Shown here: positions 18,901-24,410 of the stretch, one piece after another | Numbering within the stretch: the first letter of the stretch is position 1 | Layout: the number at the start of each line of letters is the position of its first letter | From: Erysipelotrichaceae bacterium | GTDB lineage: Bacteria; Bacillota_I; Bacilli_A; Erysipelotrichales; Erysipelotrichaceae | DNA: 40,599 bases | Direction: 5' to 3' | NCBI GenBank assembly: GCA_031272515.1 | Contig: JAISTR010000032.1 | Span: forward strand, 1-40,599 | The notes under the pieces: model-generated | Told to the model about the DNA's origin: nothing | Database searches by the model: none | The model's input: only the letters and a program-made list of their open reading frames with translations | Position numbers and translations under genes: made by a program

Positions 18901-21900
18901 CGACCCTGACCAATGTGGCGACGGCAGATAATCTCGATTTGGCCTATCCGATTATGATTGACGTAATGGAAGAAGACGCGATGAGTCTGAAGTTCTATAT
19001 CCTGACTTTGCCGGACGGCAGCGTCTTTGACAGCCGTTCCAACCCCTGGGTAAACTTCGAAAACAACAACGATACCTACCTGGTCTGGCGCTTCCCGAAT
19101 CTCACCTTGAAACCGGGTGAAACCATTACGGTTCAAACCTACTATCAATTGAATACAATCGTCCCGCGTTCCAGCATCACCAATGAAATCTATGGAACCA
19201 GCGGAACGCCGCTGTCCTTCTCGGCGACCTATCCGACCGGAGCCAGCTTCGAAGCCGCCATTGAGGACTACACCGGCACTTATGTCAAGAACATGATTGA
19301 TCCCAATGCGGTCTATGTCGGTGCCGATGCCAATACCTGGTATGGCAAGACCGGGACAACCCCGGCCCAATCGCAGGCTTACTATGACAAACTGGCAGCC
19401 TTCGGAGAGGACTTCCCGTTAGAAGCCGGCTATGACCTCTTTGTAAGGGCGGCAGTGGAAAACGAGCCGATTATGGCTTCGTCCTCCATGGCCATCCAAA
19501 AATCACAACAGGTCTATCACGAAGATACGGGTGAATTGACCACCTGGCGTCTGGACAACGATCCGACCCCGCAGGAAATCTACTTCGGGGATACCGTGAC
19601 CTATCGTCTGCGCATGCAAACACCGAAGTTTGATACCAAAGGCGTGGTAATCTATGACCTGTTACCGGCTTCGGGCGATGTGCGCGGCACCAGCTGGAAC
19701 GCAAGCCTGCTTGACTATTACAAATTGAGTGGGGAATACACGATTACCGTGAATGATCCGGCGCAGGGCATCAGTACCCTGGTCTATGACGGGACCTCGG
19801 TGGTATCCTTCACCAACAACATTTCCGGCTTCCAAATCGAGGATGTCGTGGTCTCTTCCGCGACCGCTGGCGTGTCGGTTTACAACGACATGTTGACGGC
19901 AGCCTATACTACCGGACTGGATCCGGATGCCCAGGCAGTCAAGTTCGACTTTGGCACAACCCTGTTCAAGGAAAACACCCTGATCTCGATTGAGTACAAG
20001 GTAAAACTGAATGCCCCGGCCACAGCGGATGCACCTGCCCTGTTGGCAGCCAATGCCCGCAAGGAAGCGATCAACAACATCTCTGTAAGCTACACCATGA
20101 ATATTCCGGTGGCGGAACTCGATCCGGATACCAATGATTACTATCATGAAGTGAGTGTGGATATGTATGCCTCACCCAAGAATGTTCACCTGATTCTGAT
20201 TCCGGGCGATGATGTGATTTCCGGTTTGGTCTGGGAAGACATGGATGCGGATGGCTTTAGCACCACTGCTGATAACGGCACTGATCCCTGGGATAAGCCC
20301 ATGGAAAATGTGACCGTGAAACTGCACAAATACATTGATGCCGTGGAAGTGTTCCCGGATAAAGCCGACCCGAGTGATCCGGATCCGGATGCCTGGGACA
20401 GCACCTTCACCGATGCCAACGGCCTGTACTACTTCTATGGACAGCAGTCCTCCTATGGTACGCCTTATGGTACCTCCGGGCAACCCGGCTACATCGGCGA
20501 GGTCACCTATCGGATTGAGGTAGTCAAACCGACCGATGCAAATTATGGCTTCACCTATACAAATGCCACCCCGGCTGATCCGGAGCATGACTCCGATATC
20601 TATCAAACGCCGGTTGGCGGCAAGTACTACAGCGAACTGTTCGCTTTGAAATCCGGGCACGTCGTCGATGCCGGTCTGGTACAGACCGTATCCATCAGCG
20701 GCAGCATCTTCCGTGACTTCAATGATGACGGCTATAAAGGCGATGCCTTCCCGAGCTACCCGAGTGATACCAGCTTATTGTGGGGCGCTTGCCTGGCCAA
20801 TTACACACCGGGTCTGAGTCTCTTGGATACCGCCTGCGGCACCACGGTCACCGTCTCATTATGGCGCTATGACGCCAGTGTTGGTGACTATGTCAAGGTC
20901 GTTGCGGACCCGGCACCCTCGCCCTTTGGCATCAGCCTGTTTGCGACACCGGTACCGGTGGAGAAGAAAGTTCCCTTCCTGGAAATCAATACCGGCATCG
21001 CCGCCCTGGGCTTCGGGATTAGCAGCATTACCCAGCAGCCCGGATCCTATACCTTCGACAATCTGCTGCCTGGCATCTACCAGGTACGCTTCGACCGTAC
21101 GGATTTAAGTTCGCCGTATGAGGAATATGTCTGGGCCATCACGGATACGCTTTCCGGGACAGCGACAGGCTATGACTCCAAAGCGGATCCGGATGCAAGT
21201 GATGTCGAAAGCCTCAAAGCCGCCACCCTGGATATCACCCTGAAGTACAGCGCCGGGGATACCGGCATGGTACTCAAGGGCGTGTCGGATGTCGATGCCG
21301 GCTTGGTGCCGGAACTCTATCATCTCTCCGGCATGGTCTGGAACGACCTGAATAAAAACGGCATCAAGGATGACGGCAGCTATCCGGTCGGCTATGACTA
21401 TGACAACCGGATTGCGGCAGTCGAAAACCCGATTTCCGGAGTTCTGGTAAGCTTGTACATGTCGAGCGATGGCGGTGCTACCTACACCAAGATTGCGGAT
21501 GCCACGACCCGGATTGATGGAAGCTACAGCTTCTATGGCGACTGGGACAGCGATGATCCGGGAAGCCCGAGTGTCGGACTTCCGGAACCCAATGCCTCCC
21601 TGATGTATAAAGTGGAGTTCGCCAAACCGAATGCGAAGTTTGAATTCTCACCGCAGGATGTCAATAAGGCAAGCCTGGGTGATCCGACTTACAACTCGCC
21701 CTTGGCAACGCTCAACGCCGACCTGATTGACTCCGACGTCGACAGCAGCGGTGTCCGCATCGTCGGCTATGCCAGCGATGGCATCCTGCTTAGGGCCAGC
21801 GTGGTACCGGGGTTTGAACATGCCGATGCCGGTATGTACCGGCGTCCGGATGATCCGGCTTCCATCAACACCGCCTATGGTGCTGAGTATGCGACCTGGA

Positions 21901-21965
21901 TCTTCATGATGGCAGCCGCAGCACTGTTTGGTGTCATGCGCGTAAAACGTAAAAAGGAAGAATAA
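9924..21965 (+). CDS. Giant SpaA/Cna-B and SdrD-B repeat surface protein
   Basis: This is a 4013-residue uninterrupted protein. The signal peptide is MKGKKLKTTTLRRTG plus a hydrophobic core, with likely cleavage after VRA near residue 40. An N-terminal adhesin-like region (about 40-370) precedes some fourteen SpaA/Cna-B-type modules starting near residues 378, 525, 662, 774, 906, 1049, 1184, 1317, 1561, 1782, 2079, 2229, 2373 and 2551. They carry the typical GATFEIYQ/GAKFALYK and late Glu motifs such as KEITAPSGYAL and AETQAPYGYV, expected to form Lys-Asn isopeptide bonds. Residues about 2710-3420 resemble DUF11/fimbrial-type domains. Three SdrD-B-like Ca-binding modules follow (about 3431, 3590 and 3800, for example WNDLNKNGIKDD). 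The C-terminus is hydrophobic (WIFMMAAAALFGVM) plus KRKKEE, with no LPXTG. Fourteen cysteines occur in pairs. It is probably an adhesin or stalk; no sortase is nearby. Confidence 0.9.
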   Translation: MKGKKLKTTTLRRTGLFARLFLVLLSFMLTTNGFLVPVRAENNSIAVTVSSANPTGMLSGDRAELFLNIRGYSDWVAAIPVPDPDLGGTFDKNALLAALSTTDYYIDDSYISTGLPAGFGDLSGQKNYLLIYGKPASTHIVFLYYTYPNGTTPDDTSLTVKPYIFNATFNGSASSVIPVTSGGSVYEGNSVTLQWNTNEDLSLVKSLSPTTPAFTDLVGRPYNDVILQDNEDNYVVTYTVSLSTNGSGNKGRIFMDVVKISDTLSGYSKKPTLIEIKNGDTLVASSASDFTIGNTSTTFEFSVPLTNNMVTNQNFTVNVTFDKDDYTKMLTDTSSYPLAEINNEAKLYYKPVTASSGSWLNGNSVSTKFGWKQLEPTLPSLTITKNISVSGQPDQAYNTTLASAYEKAYDATPYATGDASNVKFTLTKIKDASGNTVNVPLEKSLILNSSGSSLTFGDAGDFGKATAGLEPGTYTLVESQKISGYFQTVATHEIKVTQPENGVSKMYIDNVEGYTLPITNIADTTGRIQVHVSQQKEFEVAQNGDPLYENTSGAKFKLMDGSTVIGYGTSDVNGNIIFENVPLGKTYTLQQDYDLGYYDTDNTMPKLILDTAKSDLTGIASSNSTVNKFEVYYKRNEGSIYTGKQFASSMYTGGLVPNAIIGNFKATFHLESADGVVVPGSTFVINGQANAVALITDANNQKVGIYPGTYHIVEEELVIGGQTYTPSSTNAPYTFIKYSDNVTVVIEAGKWNSKPIGASNFVSSEGLLIDTTTWGELAIDSKLMGPLDDIQTNAYGFTIEAKTGALMGQTIAVLPNNGWSDGIYKILLPAGTYEVAPTNQPANMTTVASMGTDASQGTGNVTVVVTGSVPSDVKDNVTVNNSTPPYNTSIAYNGSKQTAVFVQAYLPSVSFIKERSDTSGMLAGAKFALYKVEGSNYVLVKDSSNNPVIATSTGSSTNVTFTNVKIGEYIAVEYDVPSGYIAQTNPASVFAPAGTLLDSVAISSVSQAIKDNLPSFTITQKDYYHEAAYPATKTDGINGAVTHSTLKNAPIYIAKVKAVDAATGADITSAAFNLYEDGALIGTATINAGGYFVFKDNSNADIQLQFNKTYKVVQTATNSGADYVLPGEEITFTITGDGVPSSSADWSLGSDTKDDATAGIIKNSQYIIDSTNRVINIKMGNLKKPTITFKKQGQTNFYNNDVRRIDDISGGTFSIYYLNGATKIYIYTGTAQTNPLGVLDINQTFDPSKTYYLEETTAPVYQPEGELTPLAYLKVDDIPFTFVLNADKSAYIAKIEDSVADVSKYGEGQYNILNRIEPYYIHIVKLPVRPVGDDGGTGLDSGKPNATPCASTTDPTCKIDMTVDFKNQAEKDAGWEELGVYDTEFEIYQAIQYSDNSEWGPKTSDGTSTGTVLAPVQTISTGTYGMDPKNDAKSSQLPFGDYWIVESKPGLNYGELGSWSGLKCETNTANCPNEYNEQSTVYVHDNPYANYNGSGKREIDSVLDDTWTAVTPTNEQYGYLLHLTQVTTDVNNDGKIDDDDRTADIIFGDSNRLDTGRGEGSETYIKLWAYKIGASRLPNGLLELYHHADDATNQYDGKLEDVTFYIYPAIYDGMGDLDDPASYIELPTIGGTAIATVTSKKDSPMITSFINASAVFNSGSFSGSTFTPNATGVDWAAVIADPSYGINELKAKELMLSANHATTGSTPGYAFIWKEDMSTVPEAFGKTATQTLVTVHGSYVNSGIGGFFNEWDDQGNKTYYGTMTYEGRSISITPEIDNTRGYGTLQIKKTDFANSATVIPGATFEIYQVDPAWVETQYSATDSKTWNGLAAVKADALDHLLATPVSIDGVSQFTTNASGIITVTLEPGYYVLKEVAGATGYNIFGTYTIDYPDGHYNGDNSRPHLPADESTAVSYASGAKFALIEISDYQNGNFVINVTNKQQPDIKVKNWWNGVEMYEDTFATNYDLVALSKAYNDYAVINAVAKQFDNLPDGEYTLSMDALSNATTALLADNYVGNPNVLGGKVVVTVADATITSIKVDGVEILPNPVNSTAKNADIWLTVDPDTGIITINVNHASQGALIIRKGGINSMGTKVNYTSSGATQVPSTLTSATFTLYKSFDGGQTWSLATSEGVNGVITWNSATDANIGVRENLPPGLYKVVETSVSSNSDWSIDATPVYFEITNDGGAVYLTNHDFIGGTDENDADHPLVSSKDVDVQYFYNTSKEGTYGIWKLASKDGGTSDILDGAVFLIYPVASASVTSITTEKPFAIVEADRTIYYYGSEDIVTYCATYDEHGPVTPPSDCIIENNTGVKYRFHATGGTYIYKEITAPSGYALRSDEVNVTVVAGVGPHYEGFEDPDNVNASGFLNPPVVTLNVKKWAEYPAIEGIPGSVAKDVMIVGMPFVLFVKDTSKANCDIDSDHLLSDYSAACYDQVGVAQVTWLGASDATHTTGVAKFVIDQEGEYRILEYIGAGLEYLGLNENFCALDADTCSSASIKDDDYLGKNSYATITAVYDPDTNTMVLSGTNSSLSTWTADSNLLEVKNPFNGYQIAVEKKDFYTGELVKGATFALYQQKVDGAGQPVYKDAANTIPDCETTPALIQVPSIDNNGNVNTTAKTQLITDGATTAVSGASADGTADGYVYFDPFYLNVSESRTYCVAETQAPYGYVIDDWFSTNVQYITISGSDEEKSAVLTFVDGQPGDPKLTPDKSVADVSGTVLRESDISATYTIDPQTVNGDGSANPVITNGLPIFNYTISDPGFSFSGMVGNTETLIPSSAANHPTYAINYITIGKSEAYASAQAQKDGSYSAVWARVIVTNGAETQELAWKKLDGSQTWNLSNLTDTSSQPFKVTGFTIEYSSMDPANATATDAYGNVFDEDSLWVGSQFKPGSVTYGVTFNKFSPTASQPEVTIIKNTATITGVHNEKDLKGEDTVKLELNAPKRPLMGVSKTLDAIYYSSSSPLTLDSETPKDPGLLPEPNDYIAYTSTLTNVATADNLDLAYPIMIDVMEEDAMSLKFYILTLPDGSVFDSRSNPWVNFENNNDTYLVWRFPNLTLKPGETITVQTYYQLNTIVPRSSITNEIYGTSGTPLSFSATYPTGASFEAAIEDYTGTYVKNMIDPNAVYVGADANTWYGKTGTTPAQSQAYYDKLAAFGEDFPLEAGYDLFVRAAVENEPIMASSSMAIQKSQQVYHEDTGELTTWRLDNDPTPQEIYFGDTVTYRLRMQTPKFDTKGVVIYDLLPASGDVRGTSWNASLLDYYKLSGEYTITVNDPAQGISTLVYDGTSVVSFTNNISGFQIEDVVVSSATAGVSVYNDMLTAAYTTGLDPDAQAVKFDFGTTLFKENTLISIEYKVKLNAPATADAPALLAANARKEAINNISVSYTMNIPVAELDPDTNDYYHEVSVDMYASPKNVHLILIPGDDVISGLVWEDMDADGFSTTADNGTDPWDKPMENVTVKLHKYIDAVEVFPDKADPSDPDPDAWDSTFTDANGLYYFYGQQSSYGTPYGTSGQPGYIGEVTYRIEVVKPTDANYGFTYTNATPADPEHDSDIYQTPVGGKYYSELFALKSGHVVDAGLVQTVSISGSIFRDFNDDGYKGDAFPSYPSDTSLLWGACLANYTPGLSLLDTACGTTVTVSLWRYDASVGDYVKVVADPAPSPFGISLFATPVPVEKKVPFLEINTGIAALGFGISSITQQPGSYTFDNLLPGIYQVRFDRTDLSSPYEEYVWAITDTLSGTATGYDSKADPDASDVESLKAATLDITLKYSAGDTGMVLKGVSDVDAGLVPELYHLSGMVWNDLNKNGIKDDGSYPVGYDYDNRIAAVENPISGVLVSLYMSSDGGATYTKIADATTRIDGSYSFYGDWDSDDPGSPSVGLPEPNASLMYKVEFAKPNAKFEFSPQDVNKASLGDPTYNSPLATLNADLIDSDVDSSGVRIVGYASDGILLRASVVPGFEHADAGMYRRPDDPASINTAYGAEYATWIFMMAAAALFGVMRVKRKKEE

Positions 21966-21973
21966 CAGATTCT

Positions 21974-22002
21974 ATGGGGACGGCAGAAAATGCCGTCCCC
22001 AT
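21974..22002 (+). terminator. Strong hairpin after the giant surface-protein gene
   Basis: A perfect 12-bp stem ATGGGGACGGCA / TGCCGTCCCCAT with loop GAAAA lies 9 nt after the stop. There is no T tract right behind it, so it may stabilise the 3' end as much as terminate. A second stem (ACGG/CCGT followed by T5, about 22022-22045) comes next and could complete termination. Confidence 0.65.
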
Positions 22003-22025
22003 GCCAAGATTTTGGTCAAAAACGG

Positions 22026-22054
22026 TTGTCAGCCATCCGTTTTTAAGGTAAGAT
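22026..22054 (+). promoter_or_regulatory. Promoter of tRNA-Thr
   Basis: TTGTCA (22026-22031), 17 nt, TAAGAT (22049-22054). The predicted start near 22061 lies 4 nt before the mature tRNA. It overlaps the second hairpin behind the surface-protein gene. Confidence 0.55.
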
Positions 22055-22064
22055 ATTGTTACGC

Positions 22065-22139
22065 GCCGTCGTAGCTAAGTGGTATAGCACTTCCATGGTA
22101 AGGAAGGGGCCGGGTGTTCGACTCACCTCGACGGCACCA
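22065..22139 (+). tRNA. trnT: tRNA-Thr (anticodon GGT)
   Basis: The cloverleaf can be read directly: acceptor GCCGTCG / CGACGGC, D arm GCTA-AGTGGTA-TAGC, anticodon stem CTTCC / GGAAG with loop ATGGTAA (anticodon GGT), variable GGGCC, and T arm GGGTG-TTCGACT-CACCT. The discriminator is A and the CCA end is encoded (22137-22139). It decodes ACC and ACU. No attachment-site duplication or integrase was seen next to it. Confidence 0.97.
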
Positions 22140-22149
22140 GAATGAAAAT

Positions 22150-22173
22150 AAGCCCTGAATCAAGGGCTTTTTT
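22150..22173 (+). terminator. Terminator of the tRNA-Thr transcript
   Basis: AAGCCCT / AGGGCTT around the loop GAATCA, followed by T6. Confidence 0.85.
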
Positions 22174-22264
22174 GATGTTCTCGGCTACTGATCGGCTATT
22201 GGTTTTCAGGCATTTGCTAGAGCAGGACCAGATAATTAAACGGGTTCACTGTTATTCACAAAAG

Positions 22265-22306
22265 AAAAATCCCTTCACCCTGGACTACCACAGCGTGGCG
22301 ATTTTT
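22265..22306 (-). terminator. Possible terminator of the yjbQ transcript
   Basis: AAAAATC (22265-22271) pairs with GATTTTT (22300-22306), with a small inner CCAC/GTGG stem. On the minus strand a T-rich run follows. It lies about 57 nt after the yjbQ stop. The long loop makes this uncertain. Nothing else was seen in 22174-22362. Confidence 0.4.
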
Positions 22307-22362
22307 ACTCTTGTTATCGTGGTTTTTTGGGTTTTTTCAACAGGCAAAGTCCGTCCCGGGAT

Positions 22363-22779
22363 TCACTCCCCGATAATCTTCACCAGCACCCGCTTGTCGC
22401 GCTTGCCGTCAAACTCGCCATAGAAGATCTGCTCCCAGGTCCCGAAGTCCAGCTCTCCCTTTGTTATTGCCACCACCACTTCCCGGCCCATGATGGTGCG
22501 CTTGAGATGTGCGTCGCCATTGTCTTCATAGCCGTTATGGTGGTATTGGCTGTACGGTTTCTCCGGCGCCAGTTTTTCCAGCCATGCTTCAAAGTCCTGA
22601 TGAAGACCAGCCTCGTCATCATTGATAAACACACTGGCAGTGATATTTTTGGCATTCACCAGACACAGGCCTTCCTGAATGCCGCTTTCCTTTAAAGCGG
22701 CCTCGACTTTGTCAGTGATGTTGAGAAAGGCTCTGCGGGTAGGGGTATGAAAATGCAGCTCTTTGCGATAACTCTTCAT
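22363..22779 (-). CDS. yjbQ: YjbQ family protein (UPF0047)
   Basis: This is a 138-residue cytoplasmic protein of the usual family length. Family marks are [20 protein letters not shown] (about residues 78-97), with the conserved His and Asp/Asn cluster, and then [19 protein letters not shown] near the C-terminus. Members are annotated as secondary thiamine-phosphate synthases because some can replace ThiE; the true role is unsettled. Its ATG overlaps the stop of the upstream MATE pseudogene by 4 nt (ATGA), so it was probably the second gene of that operon. With the MATE gene broken, its translation may now depend on whatever still reads through. Confidence 0.85.
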   Translation of the reverse strand: MKSYRKELHFHTPTRRAFLNITDKVEAALKESGIQEGLCLVNAKNITASVFINDDEAGLHQDFEAWLEKLAPEKPYSQYHHNGYEDNGDAHLKRTIMGREVVVAITKGELDFGTWEQIFYGEFDGKRDKRVLVKIIGE

Positions 22780-23395
22780 GTTGCTTCTCCTTCTGTAATT
22801 GTCAGGTTCTTAACCCATTTCTCCTTTTTCACAATGATCCAGCCAACCACGGCTTTCAATACATCCGGCAGCTGGCTCAAAAAGAACAGCCAGTAAAAAT
22901 CCACATCACTCCAGTAGGCGATAGCGGCTACAAAGGGGATGTAAACCAGCCACTGGAAGCCAGAGTCAAAGAACATCAATAACTTCGTGTCACCGCCCGC
23001 TCTTAGCGTCATATAGCATTGGCTGACGAAGGTCATCACACAGAAGAAACAGCCCATGACAATTAAGACGTAGGAAGCATAGTTGCGGGTTTCTGCTGCG
23101 GTATTTTGGTAGAGGCTGAAAAAGAAGAAGGACGCCAGGATAAAGAGCACACCCTCCGCCAAAGCCACCAGTGTGACAAACTTCAATAAGCGGTAGGCGT
23201 TGCTCTTCGCTTCCTCCAGCTTGTTTTCTCCCAAGACCCGGGAGATGAAGTAGGTACAAGCGGCACCCATGCCGGCAAACAGGGTATAGAAGATATCGGA
23301 AACCGTATAGGCGATGGAATAGCCGGAAGGGCAATCGTACAAACGGAAAGATAGAACTTCCAATTCACTTTTTTATTGCTGTTGAAAGTGCTCAT
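22776..23395 (-). pseudogene. MATE-family efflux pump, internal deletion and frameshift
   Basis: Full MATE transporters have about 450 residues and twelve helices. Here a start at 23395 gives MSTFNSNKKVNWKFYLSVC, a typical MATE N-terminus, in one frame. The second half (GYSIAYTVSDIFYTLFAGMG through SQLPDVLKAVVGWIIVKKEK) continues in another frame down to 22776. The middle, roughly 200 codons including most of the first six helices, is missing at the join around 23310-23345. The open frame covering the second half alone begins MEVLSFRLYDCPSG, without a proper signal or ribosome binding site. This fits an internal deletion that also shifted the frame. Confidence 0.7.
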
Positions 23396-23409
23396 ACCGG
23401 CATTATATC

Positions 23410-23441
23410 ATAGGACCACCGCAGTTGAGCGGTGGTCCTAT
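23410..23441. repeat. Perfect 13-bp inverted repeat
   Basis: ATAGGACCACCGC / GCGGTGGTCCTAT around AGTTGA. It lies between the CPBP protease stop and the MATE pseudogene start, both on the minus strand. There is no T tract in either direction. Its position after the protease gene fits a terminator-like mRNA end. On the minus strand a TATAAT (23402-23407) follows at once, ahead of the pseudogene. Confidence 0.6.
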
Positions 23442-23468
23442 GCGGGAAAAGGTCAGAAAGGAAAGTGT

Positions 23469-24209
23469 TCATTGGGAATCACTGGCTTTTGAAAAGGTGA
23501 TGCGCCAGAAGATGACGATGCTGATAAAAAGCAGTGCAGCCTGCAGCAGCATGATCTGTACATCAAAATCCGTGGGATTGGAAATCAGCCCCAGAAAATC
23601 ATGGGCCGCATGGAAGAGGATGGGGATAAGCAGGCTCTTGCTGTGGTAGGCGATAAAGGCATAGACAATCCCGGCAAAGACCGCGACAAATACCTGGGTC
23701 AAAACCGGGGTGATATTGGTTGAGAAATCCAGATTGGCCAGGTGCAAAACCCCGAACACCACCGAGGAAAACACGATGGCTTTCTTCACCCCGACCTCTT
23801 TGAGTACAGTTAAGGCAAAGCCGCGCAGCCAAACCTCTTCATTGATACCGATACAGATGGAAAGCCCCAGCATCTCCAAAACGATGATTGGCATTGCACT
23901 CAGATAAGGGGTGACCCCAGCCAGCACCAGGCTCACGATCTCCATAAGTATCACCGGGATCAAAGCCAGCCAGACCTTAAAGGACATGGCAACCGGTAAA
24001 CGCACCCCGAAATCCGCTTTATATTTCCAGACCAGAACCAAAAAGACAATCCCGGAAAGCAAAAAGGCAATGTTCGTGGGCAGATAGGTAGTCAGCTGTT
24101 CACCCGCTAACACCAACAGCGCATTACCCAATAAAGCAAAAGCAACACAGGCTAAAGCGGCCAGAACTGCCAGAAGGTAAGGCATCTTCTTTGCGTATTT
24201 CACAATCAT
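23469..24209 (-). CDS. CPBP-family intramembrane metalloprotease
   Basis: This is a 246-residue polytopic membrane protein (CAAX protease / bacteriocin-processing family). The start MIVKYAKKMP at 24209 was chosen because AAGGGGGG lies just upstream. Several hydrophobic helices are visible. The conserved motifs are INEEVWLRGFAL (EExxxR), FGVLHLANLD (FxxxH) and, later, FHAAHDFLGL (HxxxD-like), which together form the metal-glutamate site. Members process prenylated or membrane peptides or give bacteriocin self-immunity. The single gene has its own promoter and no bacteriocin gene nearby, so the substrate is unknown. Confidence 0.85.
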   Translation of the reverse strand: MIVKYAKKMPYLLAVLAALACVAFALLGNALLVLAGEQLTTYLPTNIAFLLSGIVFLVLVWKYKADFGVRLPVAMSFKVWLALIPVILMEIVSLVLAGVTPYLSAMPIIVLEMLGLSICIGINEEVWLRGFALTVLKEVGVKKAIVFSSVVFGVLHLANLDFSTNITPVLTQVFVAVFAGIVYAFIAYHSKSLLIPILFHAAHDFLGLISNPTDFDVQIMLLQAALLFISIVIFWRITFSKASDSQ

Positions 24210-24297
24210 GGTAAATCCCCCCTTAAACAACAAAACCAACATCCATGCCCGGCTTCTCCCGCACACCCGGTCACTATGTCAGCTCATATTTGAACTA

Positions 24298-24327
24298 ATA
24301 ATATGTGGATATTATGCATTTTGTCAA
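24298..24327 (-). promoter_or_regulatory. Promoter of the CPBP protease gene
   Basis: On the minus strand, TTGACA (24322-24327), an 18-nt spacer, then TATTAT (24298-24303). The predicted start near 24291 gives a UTR of about 80 nt. It sits in the AT-rich gap after hutH (24328-24410), where I see no clear terminator for the hut operon. Confidence 0.6.
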
Positions 24328-24410
24328 GAAAAATACAATAAAAAATAATGAAAATGATTAAAATTAACGTTTACAATTAATTTATTTGCGTTTTGATATA
24401 TTTTTCTAAA

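Noticed and set aside
22065-22362. tRNA-Thr as an integration site for a mobile element
   Set aside because: No integrase, no repeat of the tRNA 3' end and no change in gene type was found beside it; only a terminator and ordinary genes follow.
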